Made by a program: the position numbers and the translations under genes. From positions 62,001 to 126,000 of the forward strand of contig NZ_QICS01000004.1 of assembly GCF_003201285.1 (NCBI RefSeq): a stretch of 64,000 nt of DNA. Direction: 5' to 3'. The notes under the pieces were generated by a model that saw only the letters and a list, made by a program, of their open reading frames with translations, had not been told where the DNA came from and did not search any database. Below, piece after piece: positions 53,901 to 63,000 of this stretch. Every line of letters begins with the position of its first letter. Position 1 is the first letter of the stretch. This DNA is from Lachnotalea glycerini. GTDB lineage: Bacteria; Bacillota; Clostridia; Lachnospirales; Lachnospiraceae.

Positions 53901-56329
53901 TAGATGAAGAAGCCTTAGAAGTTGATAATATCGACCCTGAAGCACCAAATTTAATAATTGAATCCATTTCCTCTCAGGATAATTATATCAGCACCGGTGA
54001 GGGTTATGTAATCCGAACCGTGATTGAAGACAGTCAAAGCGGATTTTCTGAGGCGGAATTACAAAAATTAAATAAACATGAAGAATGGGAAGATTACCAA
54101 ACGCAATACAAAATTCTGAAAAATGGGGAAGAACCGGACACCTGTAAGGAAGAAGCAGAAACATCCGATGAAGAAAATATAAAAGAAGAAACACTGACAA
54201 AAGTAGCAAGAAAGCGGGTGCTAGTAGCTGCGGAAAATCAAACTAGTGCTGATTTAAATAATCAGATGCCATCAGAGGAAGAAGTAAGAGAACAAGGAGA
54301 AAGTAAAGTAATTATTGAATACACTGTCAGGGAGAATGGTATTTATCGTGTGAGGGGAGCCGATTTGGTTAACAATAAAGCTTATTCAAATGATACGGTT
54401 GTAGTAAATAATCTGGATGGCAGTATGCCGGTCATTACAGTGGAAGGCAATCCAACAATCTGGCAAAATACCGATGCTGCGATTCAAGTGACTGCTGTCG
54501 ATGCAGAGACAAAAATAGTAAAAATGACATTGGATAAAATAGAAAAGGATTTTAAGGAAAATGAAGACGGTGAGTTTTATTTTACTTTTGAGGCGACAAA
54601 AAATCAAGAATTTACGGTTACTGCAGTGGATGAAGCTGGAAATTCCACTACAGAAATCATTAAGGTAATTAAAATAGATAAAGATGCACCTGTACTGAAT
54701 ACGGATATCTCAAAGTCATGGTGGAGTATGATTTTTAAGGATTACCGTAATTTAAGGGTGAATGGATTCGATGAGTTAAGTAAAATAGCAAAGGTATCTG
54801 TAACTTATCAGGGAAAAGAAAGTATACTTTCTAACTTTGAATACGAAAAGGCTAAATTTAATTATAAAGGAAACTATAAAATTTTTGAAAACGGTGATTA
54901 TATCGTAACCATTACGGATCAGGCTGGAAATATAACAACTCAGTCCATATCCGAAGCAAATTTGGATTTTAGTGCACCTTGGTTAAAGGTAGAAGGAAAT
55001 CCTATAATCTGGCAGAATACCGATGCAGCGATTACAGTTACAGCTATTGATGAAGATTCCAAAATCGAAAAAATGACGCTTAATAAAAAAGAACAGACCT
55101 TTACAATAGATGAAAATGGCGAGTATCATTTTACTTTCACTGCTACAAAAAACCAAAAATTTATCGTTGCAGCTTATGACAAATCGGGAAATGTTACAGC
55201 TCAAGTAGTTCAGGTTACGAAAATTGACAAAGAAATACCAACCATAAATACCGTACTTGATACAAAATGGAAGCAAGATGGTTATCGAATTATGAGTTAC
55301 AACGGAACGGATGAATTAAGCGGCATTGCCGAGATTATGTTGGAACATGAAGGGGTAATAGAAATTTTAACTCGCTTTTCCTATGAGAAAGAGCAAAAAC
55401 ATACATCAAATGAATACCGAATTACCCAAGATGGGAATTACATTGTAACAATTAAGGATCATGCAGGAAATAGTAATAAAAGAACTGTATCAGAAGCAGA
55501 GGCAAAAATACTAAAAGCAATTGAGGTTGTCGTACCACCAGATAAGACCGCTTATCATAAAGCTGAAAACTTTAAAAAGAAAGGCATGATCGTAGATGCC
55601 ATTTATAATGACCATTCCAGATCATTAGATATTAAGGAATATGTGATTTTAAATGAAAAAAACTTATCATTGGATCAGACAAAGATTGATTTATCTTATA
55701 TGGAGAATGGAGTGATTGCTTATACTGATACACCAATTCAGGTAGGGATTCAACCTACGCAACCAGACACACCGGAGCCTGAAGAACCACTGCAACCAGA
55801 CACACCGGAGCCTGAAGAACCACTGCAACCAGACACACCGCATACCTCTAATAACCCAATTCAAAAGTCGGAAAATGTTGCAATGGAAGAGATGTTCATG
55901 ATGGAACAATCCGAAAACAAAATGAATCAATTATCTAAGGAAATGGAAGAAAAGATAGTAGAAAACGTTTTACAAAATAGCAAGGAAAGAACAAGATTTC
56001 CTTTTAAAAATGTATTGGCAGTAGCAGGGATTTTTATCATTTTACTATTAATCCGGTTTTCTAATGTTAAAGTATACAGTCAGGCGATAGACGGAAGTTG
56101 GAATTTATTAGGTAAGACAAAAGCTAGGAAAGTAAAAGGATACTATTTAGTAAAGTTGTCCAAACTGCTTAGAATCAAAGCCGAATCCGACCGCTACAAG
56201 TTAGTATTTTCTAAAGGTTTTAAAAGACGACATAAAGAATGTGAGCTTGTAATAAGGATAGAACGAGCAGATTATGAAAGATATCTTCCAAAGGACAGCG
56301 ATACTGTGTGTGTAGAGCATTGGTATTAA
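50909..56329 (+). CDS. Giant Ig-like-repeat surface protein
   Basis: 1806 residues. Signal peptide (about 1-28), a Glu/Ser/Lys-rich stalk (about 40-160), an N-terminal domain (about 165-330), a Cys-containing part (about 320-380), then many bacterial Ig-like repeats (about 420-1500) recognisable by APINVSVTAPTEWTKNNVQL-type starts and DQAGN/DEAGN ends. A Big_3-like domain follows (about 1535-1610), Pro-rich repeats (QPDTPEPEEPL, about 1617-1645), one membrane helix (about 1705-1722) and an 80-residue basic cytoplasmic tail. No LPxTG sorting signal. GAGGGTATATCA precedes ATG 50909. Probably an adhesin or long cell-surface fibre; ligand unknown. Confidence 0.9.
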   Translation: MRKLKKYIAVSLAGIILMPIMFSKNVMAESVQIENIQSEGMFRMTNGLAETKETDEKIEIETKINIQADSDKTTDGTQIVEKIQEQENEESTEKGVSESEEGLENERESERAESIDDKAAQESEESKDTRKSNEQTDSTIENQATTITEKEAAIKKTLAEEQEKQKQNETIIVGFEEYDLYRQEPFGEIAISDRNALSLPTKISILNVNNEIVEIDAVWICENDILTTDYISYCYQLTLPQDYILMDELKEKYENGELTLPFITVTIQPDQQSDQISSLLSKQQLVLEAQTAYGQSLVLEILDRLNAAPSKYKDIDTSHYTCDNGQGVSDNGWYRYGVCVKATVSNYNESTGVLRTWYTGSDEYNGCDKNCPDHFIKSLKSWVFPFTPNKENMSYGLEVDGIYKNVTVKLSTNGRLTWPKSKKISIPIDRQKPTYTTSVTNHYDTQNGPWTNVKSLTFTVNAYDQQSGISRVVWQKTNDGTNWETLKADSVASGDTQNSYTSQFTTTEEGYGCYRAVIYDKCAFNATAYFTKRMDYTAPISTATINGILINGWYRDDTSLTISSMDNLTGIGELYRNNVNIENGEVINVAEGRNNIYYYYSVDGTGNIESTKAISLSVDASAPINVSVTAPTEWTKNNVQLTVKGQDTYSGLESLKVQYSLNNSLWTDYRMVKYMGSTALETVTSIYATNNGYYRVMATDRVGHTTISSVFKVTNIDVYDPKLSHAVTGNFLNGWYKESANLNLTASDTGGSGVKSITVNNNATVGDKRSIKVTNEGSNQFICYATDNAGGMTRPVKDITIKVDDSSPINLSLTPNTIDWTKVPIQMMVKADDVQSGVNTIELQYTKDKTDINSWMTYKTESFNGVNQASREISVTDNGYYRIVVNDQVGFQAVSKVLKVNNYDAFKPDGSTIGIEPDTIQWVDEATGVEVTSYGSDNESGLSEINVWAKDEKGYFEPIKKGKFSGEITIEETTYDVHKNNCFKTEVIDKAGNYIRMLDEEALEVDNIDPEAPNLIIESISSQDNYISTGEGYVIRTVIEDSQSGFSEAELQKLNKHEEWEDYQTQYKILKNGEEPDTCKEEAETSDEENIKEETLTKVARKRVLVAAENQTSADLNNQMPSEEEVREQGESKVIIEYTVRENGIYRVRGADLVNNKAYSNDTVVVNNLDGSMPVITVEGNPTIWQNTDAAIQVTAVDAETKIVKMTLDKIEKDFKENEDGEFYFTFEATKNQEFTVTAVDEAGNSTTEIIKVIKIDKDAPVLNTDISKSWWSMIFKDYRNLRVNGFDELSKIAKVSVTYQGKESILSNFEYEKAKFNYKGNYKIFENGDYIVTITDQAGNITTQSISEANLDFSAPWLKVEGNPIIWQNTDAAITVTAIDEDSKIEKMTLNKKEQTFTIDENGEYHFTFTATKNQKFIVAAYDKSGNVTAQVVQVTKIDKEIPTINTVLDTKWKQDGYRIMSYNGTDELSGIAEIMLEHEGVIEILTRFSYEKEQKHTSNEYRITQDGNYIVTIKDHAGNSNKRTVSEAEAKILKAIEVVVPPDKTAYHKAENFKKKGMIVDAIYNDHSRSLDIKEYVILNEKNLSLDQTKIDLSYMENGVIAYTDTPIQVGIQPTQPDTPEPEEPLQPDTPEPEEPLQPDTPHTSNNPIQKSENVAMEEMFMMEQSENKMNQLSKEMEEKIVENVLQNSKERTRFPFKNVLAVAGIFIILLLIRFSNVKVYSQAIDGSWNLLGKTKARKVKGYYLVKLSKLLRIKAESDRYKLVFSKGFKRRHKECELVIRIERADYERYLPKDSDTVCVEHWY
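54440..55537 (+). repeat. Tandem 183-residue module in the giant surface gene
   Basis: Two diverged copies of about 549 bp. Copy 1 starts at 54440 (VEGNPTIWQNTDAAIQVTA) and copy 2 at 54989 (VEGNPIIWQNTDAAITVTA). The difference is a whole number of codons (183). Both continue with a TATKNQ.F motif, then an IDK.-P segment. Internal duplication of an Ig-like pair. Confidence 0.75.
55760..55840 (+). repeat. 33-bp perfect tandem repeat coding QPDTPEPEEPL
   Basis: Unit CAACCAGACACACCGGAGCC... at 55760-55792 and 55793-55825 is identical, with a 15-bp partial third copy to 55840. It encodes a Pro/Glu wall-spanning segment near the membrane anchor. Identity at DNA level points to recent slippage and likely length variation. 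Confidence 0.92.
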
Positions 56330-56472
56330 GGATTGTAAAGAAAGAAATAGTTTGATACAATTAAAGACAATAATGTTAGTAAATGAATAAAATAATAAAG
56401 ATAGAATAGACAAGTTTGCGGGGGGCGCAATATTTATTTTAGAAGTACAGATGATTGAAGGGGAGTATATAA

Positions 56473-58257
56473 TTGAGGGAAAAAATTAAGAAAATAGGAA
56501 CGGCAGTTTTTGTAATAGGTATTATCTTTATTTTGAAGCCTTGTATTCAAGTAATAGCAGAAACAAGTACAGATGAATTTACCTATACGGTAAATGACAC
56601 AACGAAAGAAGCTACGATAACAGGATATACCGGAACGCAAGAGGATCTTACGATACCAAATATAATTGATGGGTATAAGGTGATTTCTATAGGTAGTAAA
56701 GCGTTCAGAAGCAATAACACAATTAGGTCTATAATTATACCAGGGGAAATAGAAACAATAGACAGGTTAGCATTTGAATGGTGTGACAGTTTAGAAAAAG
56801 TCATAATAAAAAGTGGTTGTAAAACAATAAAAAGTAGAGCTTTTTCATGTAAAAACTTATCTTATATGGAAATACCAAAAAGTGTTACCGAATTGGAGTA
56901 TTTAGGAGATAGTATAAATGAGGTTTTTAGCAATACGGATAGTAATAAATTAAAAGTTTACACAGCTCCAGAAAGTGTAGCTCAAACGTATATGGAAACT
57001 TATAAATCAGGTTATCAATATTACTATTTAGACGAATATTCCCCAACCAGCTTAGAGTTTTCCAATCCGACCATTACATTGAATGTTGGAGATACCTATA
57101 CATTTAGTGACAGTGATTTTGCGGTATTGCCATCTACCGCTTTTGTTACTATGCCGTCTAGCTATACTACAAGTGACCAGTATGTAGCTTATGTTTCGGA
57201 TGGGGTTTTGACCGCAAGAAGCGAAGGATCAACTTTGATAAAGGCTGCTATCGGCGATGAACACTTAGAAAATAGCGTTACCACCACCACATTGTTAACG
57301 GTTAAGGTAGTGGAAAATCGCAAGAAAGTAGAATGTGTAAGTTTAAATGTAGATGATATAATTGAAATGTATGTGGGGGATACGTTGCAGCTTCAAGCGT
57401 CTGTTACCCCAAACGATGCTACTTACACCTCCTCATGGGGAACTACTAATAATAATGTAGTTAGTGTGAGTGATAATGGATTAATTACTGCTTTATCCGT
57501 TGGAACAGAACAAGTAGGCTATGATACTCGTTCAGTTTTTGGAAATGTATATGAGAACAATGGAAAATATGTATATATCATGGTACTTGAAAAGCCAACA
57601 TCAAAAACTCCTTTGACTCCAAGTCCACCTGAAAGTCCAACAGATGCAGGTGATACAGATTCAAGTCCACCTGAAAATACCGATAATAGTGAGGACATCG
57701 AAAATATCGAATCTACAGACAATACGGACAAAATAGAGAAAATAAAAGAAGGAAAAATCACCTTAAATGCTAATAAATTTAACTTGCAAAAAGGAAAATC
57801 AATCAAAACTCTGACACTTGCTTCAAACGAGCTAGAAGGAGATAAAATTGTAAATGTAACCAGTAGCAATAAAAAGATTGTAAAAGCATCTTTAAATGGG
57901 CAGACAATTGTATTAAAGGGTATAAAAGCTTATAAAAAATATGTTACTGTTTCTGTAACCATGTTAAGTGGAGCAACAGCTACTTGTCGAGTTAAAGTTA
58001 TAAACTCGGCAGTTAAGACGAAAAAGCTTATTTTAAGTGATAAGAAGCTGACACTGATGAAAGGGGAAAGATATAAGCTTACGGTTACGAAAAATCCAAT
58101 CAGTGCAACCGATAAAATCACCTATCAGACTAATAATAAAAAGGTTGCAACTGTAGATAAGAACGGAAAAATCAAGGCAAAGAAAAAAGGTAAGGCAACG
58201 ATAACCGTAATAAGTGCGAGCGGAAAAAAGGCGAAGTGTACGGTATCTGTAAAATAA
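56473..58257 (+). CDS. BspA-like LRR surface protein with Big_2 domains
   Basis: 594 residues. Signal peptide (about 1-32), BspA-type leucine-rich repeats (about 60-155: IGSKAFRSNNTIRSIIIPGEIETID, IKSRAFSCKNLSYMEIPKSV), Big_2-like domains near 195-285 and 292-370, a Pro/Ser/Asp linker (about 373-420), and two further Big_2-like domains (about 425-508 and 512-594). It ends in the second of these, so it has no membrane anchor and may be secreted or held by other means. TTG 56473 follows GGGGAG. It is 143 bp after the giant gene and may be cotranscribed. Role: adhesion or binding (inference). Confidence 0.88.
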   Translation: MREKIKKIGTAVFVIGIIFILKPCIQVIAETSTDEFTYTVNDTTKEATITGYTGTQEDLTIPNIIDGYKVISIGSKAFRSNNTIRSIIIPGEIETIDRLAFEWCDSLEKVIIKSGCKTIKSRAFSCKNLSYMEIPKSVTELEYLGDSINEVFSNTDSNKLKVYTAPESVAQTYMETYKSGYQYYYLDEYSPTSLEFSNPTITLNVGDTYTFSDSDFAVLPSTAFVTMPSSYTTSDQYVAYVSDGVLTARSEGSTLIKAAIGDEHLENSVTTTTLLTVKVVENRKKVECVSLNVDDIIEMYVGDTLQLQASVTPNDATYTSSWGTTNNNVVSVSDNGLITALSVGTEQVGYDTRSVFGNVYENNGKYVYIMVLEKPTSKTPLTPSPPESPTDAGDTDSSPPENTDNSEDIENIESTDNTDKIEKIKEGKITLNANKFNLQKGKSIKTLTLASNELEGDKIVNVTSSNKKIVKASLNGQTIVLKGIKAYKKYVTVSVTMLSGATATCRVKVINSAVKTKKLILSDKKLTLMKGERYKLTVTKNPISATDKITYQTNNKKVATVDKNGKIKAKKKGKATITVISASGKKAKCTVSVK

Positions 58258-58271
58258 AAAGACAAATATTG

Positions 58272-58310
58272 AAGCTGTATGACAAATTAAAAGTATTTGT
58301 TTTACAGCTT
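58272..58310 (+). terminator. Terminator after the BspA-like gene
   Basis: AAGCTGTA (58272-58279) pairs with TACAGCTT (58303-58310) with an additional ACAAAT/ATTTGT pairing inside; T-rich after. Confidence 0.55.
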
Positions 58311-58545
58311 TCATGTAAAGGAATGCAATTCTATGCAATCTTTTAGTTTAATTAAATCATCTGTTTTGGAATTTTTTTCACTAAAAAGTGATGGTCAGTT
58401 AAACATTTATTAGTTCTTCCTAATCTTCTATAAATAATAGAAATTAAGCGTATTAATGTTTACCCTAATATTAATTGTGCAAAATAAAATTGTTCTCTAT
58501 TTTATTTGGAGCTTTTATTTACAAGGTTGGAACAAGCATTTTTAC

Positions 58546-58574
58546 GTGACAAATGATGGCTATTACTGTAAAAT
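58546..58574 (+). promoter_or_regulatory. Possible promoter for glmU
   Basis: GTGACA at 58546-58551, a 17-bp spacer, TAAAAT at 58569-58574. Near-consensus. The rest of the gap 58311-58651 shows no gene. A promoter here would be needed because the two surface genes separate glmU from spoVG. Confidence 0.5.
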
Positions 58575-58651
58575 AGATTAGGCAGGTAATGTAGGCTTCA
58601 AAAGAGAGGTTGTACTTTAAAATAGATAAAGATAAGGCGGAGGTTAAAATT

Positions 58652-59389
58652 ATGAGTAAATTGAAAGCCGTTATATTAGCAGCAGGAAAAGGAACCAGAA
58701 TGAAATCAGATTTACCAAAGGTAGTACATACTGTTAATGGAAAACCAATGGTCGAATATGCAATAGAGGCTGCGAAAGGTGCGAATGCAGATGAAGTTTG
58801 TTTAGTGGTAGGTTACAAAAGTGAAGTGGTAAAAGCTTGTGTAACCTCAAAAGTAACATATGCAATGCAGACGGAACAGCTTGGAACTGGACATGCAGTA
58901 AAATGTGCGACGAAATTTATTGGAAGCGAAGGAGAGACACTCATTTTATTTGGAGATACCCCTCTGATTACCGGAGCTACCTTAAGTAAATTAGTGGAAT
59001 ATCACAGACAGAATGAAAATAAGGTAACGGTTTTATCTGCCATAGTAGCTAATCCCGCAGGCTATGGAAGAATTATTCGAAACGAAGCAGGAGAGTTTAA
59101 AAAAAGTGTAGAACATAAGGATGCAAGTGAAACAGAACTTTTGTCATTGGAAGTGAATTCTGGGATGTATGTATTTGATTCTAAGGAATTAAATGAGGCA
59201 CTCAATGAGCTGAAAACAAATAATTCGCAGGGTGAATATTATCTTCCGGATACACTTACAATAATCAAGGCAAAGGGTCTTAAGGCAGATGCCTATGTTT
59301 TAGAGGATGCAATGGAAATGACAGGAGTCAATGACCAGGATCAGTTAAAGGCAGTGGAGAAAATCGTACAAGAAAGAAAGAGAAAATAA
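58652..59389 (+). CDS. glmU: UDP-GlcNAc pyrophosphorylase domain (GlmU N-half only)
   Basis: About 245 residues. LKAVILAAGKGTRMKSDLPKVVHTVNGKPMVEYAI is the uridylyltransferase start; QLGTGHAVKCA, FGDTPLI, GYGRIIRN and EVNSGMYVFD follow. It joins UTP and GlcNAc-1-phosphate to UDP-GlcNAc for peptidoglycan. A full GlmU has about 450 residues with a C-terminal acetyltransferase beta-helix; this one ends with a normal stop after VNDQDQLKAVEKIVQERKRK. GGCGGAGGTTAAAATT fits ATG 58652. Acetylation of GlcN-1-P must be done elsewhere. Confidence 0.9.
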   Translation: MSKLKAVILAAGKGTRMKSDLPKVVHTVNGKPMVEYAIEAAKGANADEVCLVVGYKSEVVKACVTSKVTYAMQTEQLGTGHAVKCATKFIGSEGETLILFGDTPLITGATLSKLVEYHRQNENKVTVLSAIVANPAGYGRIIRNEAGEFKKSVEHKDASETELLSLEVNSGMYVFDSKELNEALNELKTNNSQGEYYLPDTLTIIKAKGLKADAYVLEDAMEMTGVNDQDQLKAVEKIVQERKRK

Positions 59390-59424
59390 AAATTATTTAA
59401 TTATGTTAGAGATGAGGAATAAAG

Positions 59425-59997
59425 ATGTATATTATAGCGGGGCTTGGTAACCCAACAAAAGAATACAATGGAACCAGACACAATGTAGGCTTTGATGCCA
59501 TAGATGCTATTGCCAGAAAATATAAAATAGATGTGGATTCCAAGAAGCATAAAGGAATTTATGGAACAGGTTATGTTGAAGGCTACAAGGTTATTTTGGT
59601 AAAACCGCAAACTTATATGAATTTAAGTGGTGAAAGCGTAAGAGAGTTCATAGATTATTATAAAGTAGATCCAGAAGAAGAATTGATTATCATTTATGAT
59701 GATATTGATTTGGATGTTGGACAGCTTCGTATTCGCAAAAAGGGAAGTGCCGGTGGACATAACGGTATTAAAAGCATTATTTCTTGTTTGGGAACTCAAA
59801 ACTTCAACCGAATTAAAATTGGGGTTGGAGAGAAACCAAAGCACATGGATTTAGCCGATTATGTATTGGGACATTTTTCAAAGGAAGATAAATCTACAGT
59901 GAATGAGTCAATTGATCATGTCATAACTGCTGTAGAATTGATGATTACAAAGGATGCAGATGCAGCAATGAATATTTATAATCAAAAAGTAAGGTAG
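59425..59997 (+). CDS. pth: Peptidyl-tRNA hydrolase
   Basis: 190 residues. GLGNPTKEYNGTRHNVGFDAID (catalytic His), KPQTYMNLSGESV, YDDIDLDVGQLRIRKKGSAGGHNGIKSI. It frees tRNA from peptidyl-tRNA that dropped off ribosomes. GAGATGAGGAATAAAG precedes ATG 59425. It sits between glmU and mfd, with no prs gene in between as there is in Bacillus. Confidence 0.96.
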   Translation: MYIIAGLGNPTKEYNGTRHNVGFDAIDAIARKYKIDVDSKKHKGIYGTGYVEGYKVILVKPQTYMNLSGESVREFIDYYKVDPEEELIIIYDDIDLDVGQLRIRKKGSAGGHNGIKSIISCLGTQNFNRIKIGVGEKPKHMDLADYVLGHFSKEDKSTVNESIDHVITAVELMITKDADAAMNIYNQKVR

Positions 59998-60067
59998 TGA
60001 GAGCATGGGAGAGGTTCTTTCACAGCTACCATTATGTGCAGTTAAGCTAGCACGAATGGAGGTAACA

Positions 60068-63000
60068 ATGAACGCACTAATCAGTCCTTTAAGCCAAATG
60101 AATGAATTTAATGAGATAAAGACCGCTTTGAATAAAGGAAGTGGTCTTATTCAAGTGTCGGGATGTATTGATTCTCAAAAGTCTCATTTTATTTTTGCGC
60201 TTTCACAAGGATATAAGAACAAAATTATTGTAGCGGGGAATGAGCTAAAAGCAAAGGAAATTTATGAAGATTACAAATCCTTTGATAAAAACGTAATGCT
60301 ATATCCTGCAAAAGATTTAATATTTTATAACGCTGATATTCATGGAAATCTTATTGCAAAGCAAAGAATTCATGTAATCAAAGCAATTTTAGAAAATCAG
60401 GGCGTAACGGTAATTCTTACGTTGGATGGTTTAATGGATTATCTTGTTCCGCTCGAAGCAGTAAAGGCTTCCATTATAAAAATAGACAGTGGAGCAACCA
60501 TCCATATCGACATGCTTAAGGAGCAGCTAATTGGGCTTGGCTACGAGAAAGTCTCTCAAGTTGAATCATCCGGTCAGTTTGCGATTCGAGGCGGTATTAT
60601 AGATATCTTTTCTTTGACGGAGGAAAATCCTTATCGTGTAGAATTGTGGGATGACGAGGTAGATTCTATTCGAAGCTTTGATGCAAAGAGCCAGAGATCG
60701 ATTGAACAATTAGAAAGTATTTTAATATATCCTGCAGCAGAAATTGTGCTGAACTCAAAATGTATACAGGATGGATTGAAGAAAATTGAGACAGAGGCAA
60801 AGCCCTATATCGAGAAGCTTAGAAAGGAAATGAAGACAGAAGAAGCTTTTCAAATTAAAAGCTCTGTAGACGAGCTAAGAGAGCAGATTTTGGAGCTTGG
60901 AGGGCTTGGTACAAAGGGAATCGACAGTTATATCAAATATTTTTATGTAAATGCTGCTACTTTTTTAGACTACTTTGACGAGAATACAGTTATTTTTCTG
61001 GATGAGCCGAATCGAATATTAGAAAAAGGAAAAGCAATTGAAAATGAATTTAGAGAAAGCATGATTCATCGAATCGAAAAGGGCTATATATTACCGGGTC
61101 AGATGGACATACTGCTTGATCACAAGCAGATTGTTGCCAAAATCAGCAAGCTAAGAGGATTGGCACTTTGCACGCTTGAGGGTAAGCAACAGGAGTTTAA
61201 AATAAATAATCGATTTGGTATTACAGCAAAGGCTGTCAATCCCTATAACAGCAGTTTTGAACTGTTAGTAAAGGATTTACAGGGATTTAAAAGAGCAGGC
61301 TATAAGGTGATATTATTTTCTGCATCGAAAACAAGGGCAATGAGACTAGCACAGGATTTAAGAGATTATGAATTAAGTGCGTTTTATTCAGAGGATTTGG
61401 ATAAAGAGGTCCAAAACGGTGAAATCATGACCACTTTTGGAAATGTTCATAAGGGCTATGAGTATCCGTTAATTAAGCTGGTTATTATTTCAGAAACCGA
61501 TATTTTTGGTGCAGAGAAGAAGAAAAAGAAGAAGCGAAAAGTATATGAAGGTCAAAAAATTCAAAGTTTTAGTGAACTTAAGGTAGGTGACTATGTCGTA
61601 CATGAAAACCATGGACTTGGCATCTATAAAGGAATTGAAAAGATTGAGGTGGACAGGGTAGCCAAGGATTATATTAAGATTGAATATGCTTCAAGTGGCA
61701 ATCTTTATATACTGGCGACTCAGCTTGAGCTGATTCAAAAATATGCAGGAAGTGATGCTAAGAAGCCAAAGCTTAATAAGCTTGGTTCTCAAGAGTGGAA
61801 TAAGACAAAAACCCGAGTTCGGGGTGCAGTGAAGGAAATTGCTAAGGATTTAGTACAGCTTTATGCACTCAGACAGGAGAAAGATGGCTATGTCTATAGC
61901 GGCGATACGGTTTGGCAGAAAGAATTTGAGGAAATGTTTCCTTATGAGGAGACAGAGGATCAGTTGATTGCCATTGAGGCAGTAAAAAGGGACATGGAGA
62001 GCAGAAAAATCATGGATCGTCTTGTTTGTGGGGACGTTGGTTATGGAAAAACAGAGATTGCTATCCGAGCAGCCTTTAAGGCAGTACAGGATGGAAAGCA
62101 GGTTATTTATCTAGTTCCGACTACAATTTTGGCACAACAGCATTATAACACTTTCGTGCAGAGGATGAAAGACTTTCCGATTCGCGTGGATTTGATGTCC
62201 AGATTCAAAACACAGACTGAAATGAAGAAAACGGTGGAGGATTTAAAAAAGGGCTTTGTTGATATTGTTGTGGGAACACATAGAGTATTGTCAAAGGATG
62301 TTATATTTAAGGATTTGGGATTGCTCATTATTGATGAGGAGCAGCGTTTTGGCGTATCGCATAAGGAAAAAATAAAACAGCTTAAGAAAAACGTAGATGT
62401 GCTTACATTGACTGCGACTCCGATTCCTCGTACGCTTCATATGAGCTTGATTGGTATTAGAGATATGAGTGTTTTGGAAGAACCGCCTATGGATCGTATG
62501 CCGATACAAACTTTTGTAATGGAATACAATGACGAAATGGTTAGGGAAGCTATACACCGTGAGCTGGCAAGAGAGGGACAGGTGTATTATGTTTATAACC
62601 GGGTCAATAATATTGACGAGATAACCAATTCGATAGCTGCTCTTGTGCCGGATGCCAATGTGGCTTTTGCCCACGGACAGATGAATGAGCATGAGCTTGA
62701 GAAAATCATGTACAATTTTATTAATGGGGAAATTGATGTACTAGTTTCTACTACAATTATAGAAACAGGACTGGATATTTCGAATGTTAATACGATAATT
62801 ATTCATGATGCAGATAATCTGGGGTTATCACAACTTTATCAGTTAAGGGGGCGTGTTGGCCGATCCAACCGAACTTCCTATGCTTTCTTAATGTATAAGA
62901 GAAATAAAATGTTAAAGGAAATTGCGGAAAAAAGACTTCATGCAATTCGTGAGTTTACAGAACTTGGATCAGGATTTAAAATAGCAATGAGAGATTTGGA

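Noticed and set aside
55760-55840. CRISPR-like array
   Set aside because: The 33-bp units are directly adjacent, in frame and coding; there are no spacers.
58652-59389. glmU as a truncated pseudogene
   Set aside because: The domain is complete, the stop is natural, and no remnant of the acetyltransferase half lies before pth.
60005-60067. Upstream start extending mfd by 21 residues
   Set aside because: No ribosome site, while GGAGGTAAC fits ATG 60068 exactly.
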